Of a stretch of DNA of 7,997 bases, positions 5,586 to 7,997 are shown piece after piece. How positions within the stretch are numbered: the first letter of the stretch is position 1; every line of letters starts with the position of its first letter. The DNA is from Actinomycetes bacterium. Lineage in GTDB: Bacteria > Actinomycetota > Acidimicrobiia > Spongiisociales > UBA5794. The stretch is from positions 1-7,997 of the forward strand of contig JAMBLK010000111.1 of NCBI GenBank assembly GCA_023336855.1, read 5' to 3'. Position numbers and translations under genes: made by a program. The notes beneath the pieces are model-generated. The model saw nothing but the letters and a program-made list of their open reading frames with translations. It made no database searches and was not told where the DNA came from.

Positions 5586-7025
5586 ATGACCGGTCATCTC
5601 GAAACACCCCCAGAAGGCGTCGATTACTCGCGAAAGTGGTACGTCCTCATCGCGATCGCGATGGCGATATTCCTTGGAACCGTCGACGGGAGCATCGTCA
5701 ACGTCGCGCTCCCAACGCTCGTCGACGAGTTCGACACGACCTTCGGCGTGGCACAGTGGGTGGTGCTCGCCTACCTGTTAACCCAGACCACTCTCACGCT
5801 CATGTTCGGGCGGCTCGGCGACATGATCGGCAAGAAGCCGATCTTCACCGCCGGCTTCAGCGTCTTCACGATCGGTTCGGTGCTCGCGGGTCTCTCCCCG
5901 ACGATCGAGCTCCTCATCGCAGCCCGTGTCGTGCAGGCTCTGGGGGCGTCGATGATCTTCGCCCTTGGTTTCGCGATCACGACAGAGGCTTTTCCCCCGT
6001 CGGAACGCGGCAAGGCGCTCGGGATCAACGGGACCACGGTGTCGATCGGAATCATGGCCGGACCGATCATCGGTGGCATGATCCTCGAGACAACCGATTG
6101 GCGGTGGATCTTCTTCGTCAATCTCCCGATCGGCATCATCGGCACGATCACGGCCCTCAAGTTCGTCCCGAACACGAGGCCAAAGGGAAAGCAGCGATTC
6201 GACTTCCTCGGCGCGGGCGCGTTCTTCGTCAGCCTTCTCACGCTCCTCCTTGCCCTCACCATGGGCCAGAGCATGGGCTTCACAGAACCCCTGATCCTCG
6301 GGATGTTTGCAGTCTCGATCGCGGCGCTGGCGGCCTTCATCGCCGTGGAACAGCGGGTCTCACAGCCGATGCTCAACCTGGCGCTCTTCAAGAATCGCGA
6401 CCTCACGGTGAATCTGATCACCGGCTTCATCGGCTTCTTCGCACTCTCAGGGATGATCCTTCTCCTTCCGTTCTATCTGACCGACGTGATCGGACTGTCA
6501 CCGCGTGGCATCGGCTTCGTTCTCGGTGCGATCCCCATCACGATGGGCGTCGTGGCACCGATGTCCGGCACGCTCTCGGACCGGATCGGATCGAGACCGG
6601 TCACCGTTGCCGGACTCGCTCTGATGACCATCGCCTACGGAATCGCAGGATTCTGGCTGGAGGGTGCCACGACATCCCTCATCGTCGTAATCGTTGGTCT
6701 CATCATCGGCCTCGGATTCGGGATCTTCCAGTCCCCCAACAACTCCGCGATCCTGGGTTCAGTCCCCCACAGTCAACTCGGCGTCACCTCAGGCATGTTG
6801 ACGATCAACCGCACCACAGCGAGCGTCACCGGTATCGCCGTCCTTGGAGCACTGTGGGCAGCCCGGACTGCCGTTTACGCAGGTGGCGGAGAGGTCGCCG
6901 ACGCGCCTGCGATCGCACAAGCCGCCGCGCTTGCCGACACGATGGTCGTCGCAACAGTCCTCGTCGGGGTCGCCTTGCTTCTCGCGTTGTGGGCGTGGAA
7001 GAGCAAACGGCACGAAGACGCTTGA
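5586..7025 (+). CDS. MFS transporter, DHA2 (14-helix, EmrB/QacA type) proton-coupled efflux
   Basis: 479 residues from ATG at 5586. Hydrophobic segments can be counted as 14 helices, the first at about 19-42 and the last just before the basic tail KSKRHEDA. Family motifs are in order: DGSIVNVALP with Asp34 in helix 1 (motif D1), GRLGDMIGKK at 75-84 (motif A, loop 2-3), ARVVQALGAS at 113-122 with the motif B arginine, AGPIIGGMI at 158-166 (motif C of proton antiporters), then WRWIFFVNLPIG typical of DHA2 members. It should export small, probably amphipathic or drug-like compounds in exchange for protons. Substrate is not predictable, and no membrane-fusion partner or TetR/MarR regulator is in view. 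An in-frame TTG two codons upstream is the other possible start. It is convergent with the nucleoside hydrolase gene, with 19 bases between stops. Confidence 0.94.
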   Translation: MTGHLETPPEGVDYSRKWYVLIAIAMAIFLGTVDGSIVNVALPTLVDEFDTTFGVAQWVVLAYLLTQTTLTLMFGRLGDMIGKKPIFTAGFSVFTIGSVLAGLSPTIELLIAARVVQALGASMIFALGFAITTEAFPPSERGKALGINGTTVSIGIMAGPIIGGMILETTDWRWIFFVNLPIGIIGTITALKFVPNTRPKGKQRFDFLGAGAFFVSLLTLLLALTMGQSMGFTEPLILGMFAVSIAALAAFIAVEQRVSQPMLNLALFKNRDLTVNLITGFIGFFALSGMILLLPFYLTDVIGLSPRGIGFVLGAIPITMGVVAPMSGTLSDRIGSRPVTVAGLALMTIAYGIAGFWLEGATTSLIVVIVGLIIGLGFGIFQSPNNSAILGSVPHSQLGVTSGMLTINRTTASVTGIAVLGALWAARTAVYAGGGEVADAPAIAQAAALADTMVVATVLVGVALLLALWAWKSKRHEDA

Positions 7026-7032
7026 TCGATTT

Positions 7033-7055
7033 CACGGCCACGGATCAGAGCCGTG
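7033..7055. terminator. Possible hairpin between convergent gene ends
   Basis: CACGGC (7033-7038) and GCCGTG (7050-7055) form a 6-base-pair stem with an 11-base loop, across the stop of the nucleoside hydrolase gene and just after the MFS stop. Neither side has a T-run, so it is a weak candidate for a bidirectional terminator. Confidence 0.22.
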
Positions 7056-7980
7056 CGATCCGCTCGATCACAAGATCCATGAAACCCTGACGATCGACGT
7101 CGGACATGACCATGGCGTTGGGTTCGGCACCTGTGACACCCCACCAGTCGACCACAGTCTGGCCGACTGTGAGTTCTGATTCGGTCTCCACATCAACCCG
7201 GCAGGCCTTGCCGGAGAAGAGTTCCGCATCGATCAAGTAGGCGATCACGCACGGGTCATGGAGCGGTGCTCCGGCGATCCCGTACTTCTCGACGTCATGT
7301 CTCTCGTAGTAGCCGAGCATGCCGGCAACTGCCTCACCGACCGGTGTATCGATAGCTCTCAGCCGTTCGAGGTCTTCCGGTAGGACGAGTGCTTTGTGCG
7401 TGACATCGAGCGGGAATACCGTGATCGGAGCACCGCTGTTGAACACGAGGGCCGCAGCGTCGGGGTCGACGTAGATGTTGAATTCCGCAACCGGCGTCGT
7501 GTTCCCACCCTCGAAAAGGCCACCGCCCATAAGAGCTATCTCCCGGATCTTCGGGATGATCATCGGCTCCCGGGCGATCGCCGAAGCAATGTTGGTCAGT
7601 GGTCCGACGGGGCACAGCGTGATGCCTTCGTTCCCTGCTGCGAGGCACGTATCGATGATGAAGTCGACCGCGTCCTTCGACCGCGCGGCCGTCACCGGTT
7701 CCGGCAGATCGGTTCCGTCGATACCGGTCGGCCCATGAACGTACTCAGCGGTGAAGAGCTCTCGCGCCAGCGGTTGGTGGGCACCGACGAAGACCGGAAC
7801 GTCGGTGCGCCCGACGAGCTCACAGATCTTCAGCGCATTCGTGGTGACGAGCGGCTGAGGAACGTTGCCGGCGACGGTCGTGATGCCGAGCACCTCCAGT
7901 TCCGGTGAGGCGAGAGCCAGGAGGATCGCGACGGCGTCATCCTGCCCTGGATCGGTGTCGATGATGATCGGTCGTGTCAT
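7045..7980 (-). CDS. Inosine-uridine-type nucleoside hydrolase
   Basis: 311 residues, close to the 314-315 of the Crithidia fasciculata enzyme. It hydrolyses the N-glycosidic bond of ribonucleosides to free base and ribose for salvage, in the cytoplasm (no signal peptide). The calcium-binding N-terminal motif DTDPGQDDA gives Asp10, Asp14 and Asp15. MGGGLFEGGNTTPVAEFNIY gives Glu166 and Asn168, and APLHDPCVIAY gives His241 and Asp242; these fall at the same numbers as in the Crithidia enzyme, so the active site is complete. His241 points to the base-inclusive (group I) type rather than the Cys-containing group. Pyrimidine versus purine preference cannot be decided. No kinase, sugar isomerase or nucleoside transporter is next to it. 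The start is ATG at 7980 without a ribosome site but with a -10 box just upstream. Confidence 0.96.
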   Translation of the reverse strand: MTRPIIIDTDPGQDDAVAILLALASPELEVLGITTVAGNVPQPLVTTNALKICELVGRTDVPVFVGAHQPLARELFTAEYVHGPTGIDGTDLPEPVTAARSKDAVDFIIDTCLAAGNEGITLCPVGPLTNIASAIAREPMIIPKIREIALMGGGLFEGGNTTPVAEFNIYVDPDAAALVFNSGAPITVFPLDVTHKALVLPEDLERLRAIDTPVGEAVAGMLGYYERHDVEKYGIAGAPLHDPCVIAYLIDAELFSGKACRVDVETESELTVGQTVVDWWGVTGAEPNAMVMSDVDRQGFMDLVIERIARL

Positions 7981-7988
7981 AGGAACTG

Positions 7989-7994
7989 AGCCTA
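7989..7994 (-). promoter_or_regulatory. -10 box of a probable leaderless promoter (nucleoside hydrolase gene)
   Basis: On the minus strand TAGGCT is followed by 8 bases and then the ATG at 7980, with no Shine-Dalgarno in between. The -35 region lies outside the window. Confidence 0.5.
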
Positions 7995-7997
7995 CAA

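Noticed and set aside
5427..5597. N-terminal extension of the lipoprotein by 57 residues
   Set aside because: It would bury the signal peptide and lipobox internally and would overlap the MFS start. The start at 5426 has a good ribosome site.
5459..7090. 543-codon plus-strand frame overlapping the MFS gene
   Set aside because: It lies in a shifted frame of the transporter, is highly basic and hydrophilic, and has no domain; the real frame has 14 helices and MFS motifs.

Overview
This window looks like ordinary chromosome from a GC-rich actinobacterium, possibly an uncultured Acidimicrobiia-type lineage. The evidence is a strong G/C third-position bias, GTG as well as ATG starts, several starts that appear leaderless behind a TAnnnT -10 box, and an alpha-methylacyl-CoA racemase close to the mycobacterial Mcr type. 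The lineage is inference; the sequence has no rRNA or other taxonomic marker. I see no mobile element, CRISPR array, tRNA or rRNA, and no stretch over 300 bases lacks a gene.

Layout. (1) 1-2552, minus strand: a two-gene unit. dtd (D-aminoacyl-tRNA deacylase) is followed by a penicillin-acylase-family Ntn hydrolase through a 4-base ATGA overlap; the hydrolase runs off the left edge just before its C-terminus. (2) 2553-2620: a compact divergent promoter region. (3) 2621-3553, plus strand: a DUF368 membrane protein (PopT family, undecaprenyl-phosphate translocation). (4) 3540-5426, minus strand: a probable three-gene unit, read in order as a lipoprotein with two peptidoglycan-binding-type repeats, an alpha-methylacyl-CoA racemase, and a 55-residue GTG-started protein resembling the C-terminal part of the anti-sigma factor FlgM. 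The last overlaps the racemase gene by GTGA and overlaps the convergent DUF368 gene tail to tail. (5) 5427-5585: a second divergent promoter region. (6) 5586-7025, plus strand: a 14-helix MFS drug/proton antiporter of the DHA2 type. (7) 7045-7980, minus strand: an inosine-uridine-type nucleoside hydrolase with a complete active site.

The genes do not form one obvious pathway. They cover quality control of D-aminoacyl-tRNA, acyl-amide hydrolysis, lipid-carrier recycling and cell-wall contact, branched acyl-CoA epimerisation, efflux and nucleoside salvage. The most interesting leads are the small FlgM-like reading frame, the translationally coupled dtd-acylase pair, and a recurring leaderless promoter arrangement. 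I did not find a convincing new multi-gene system.
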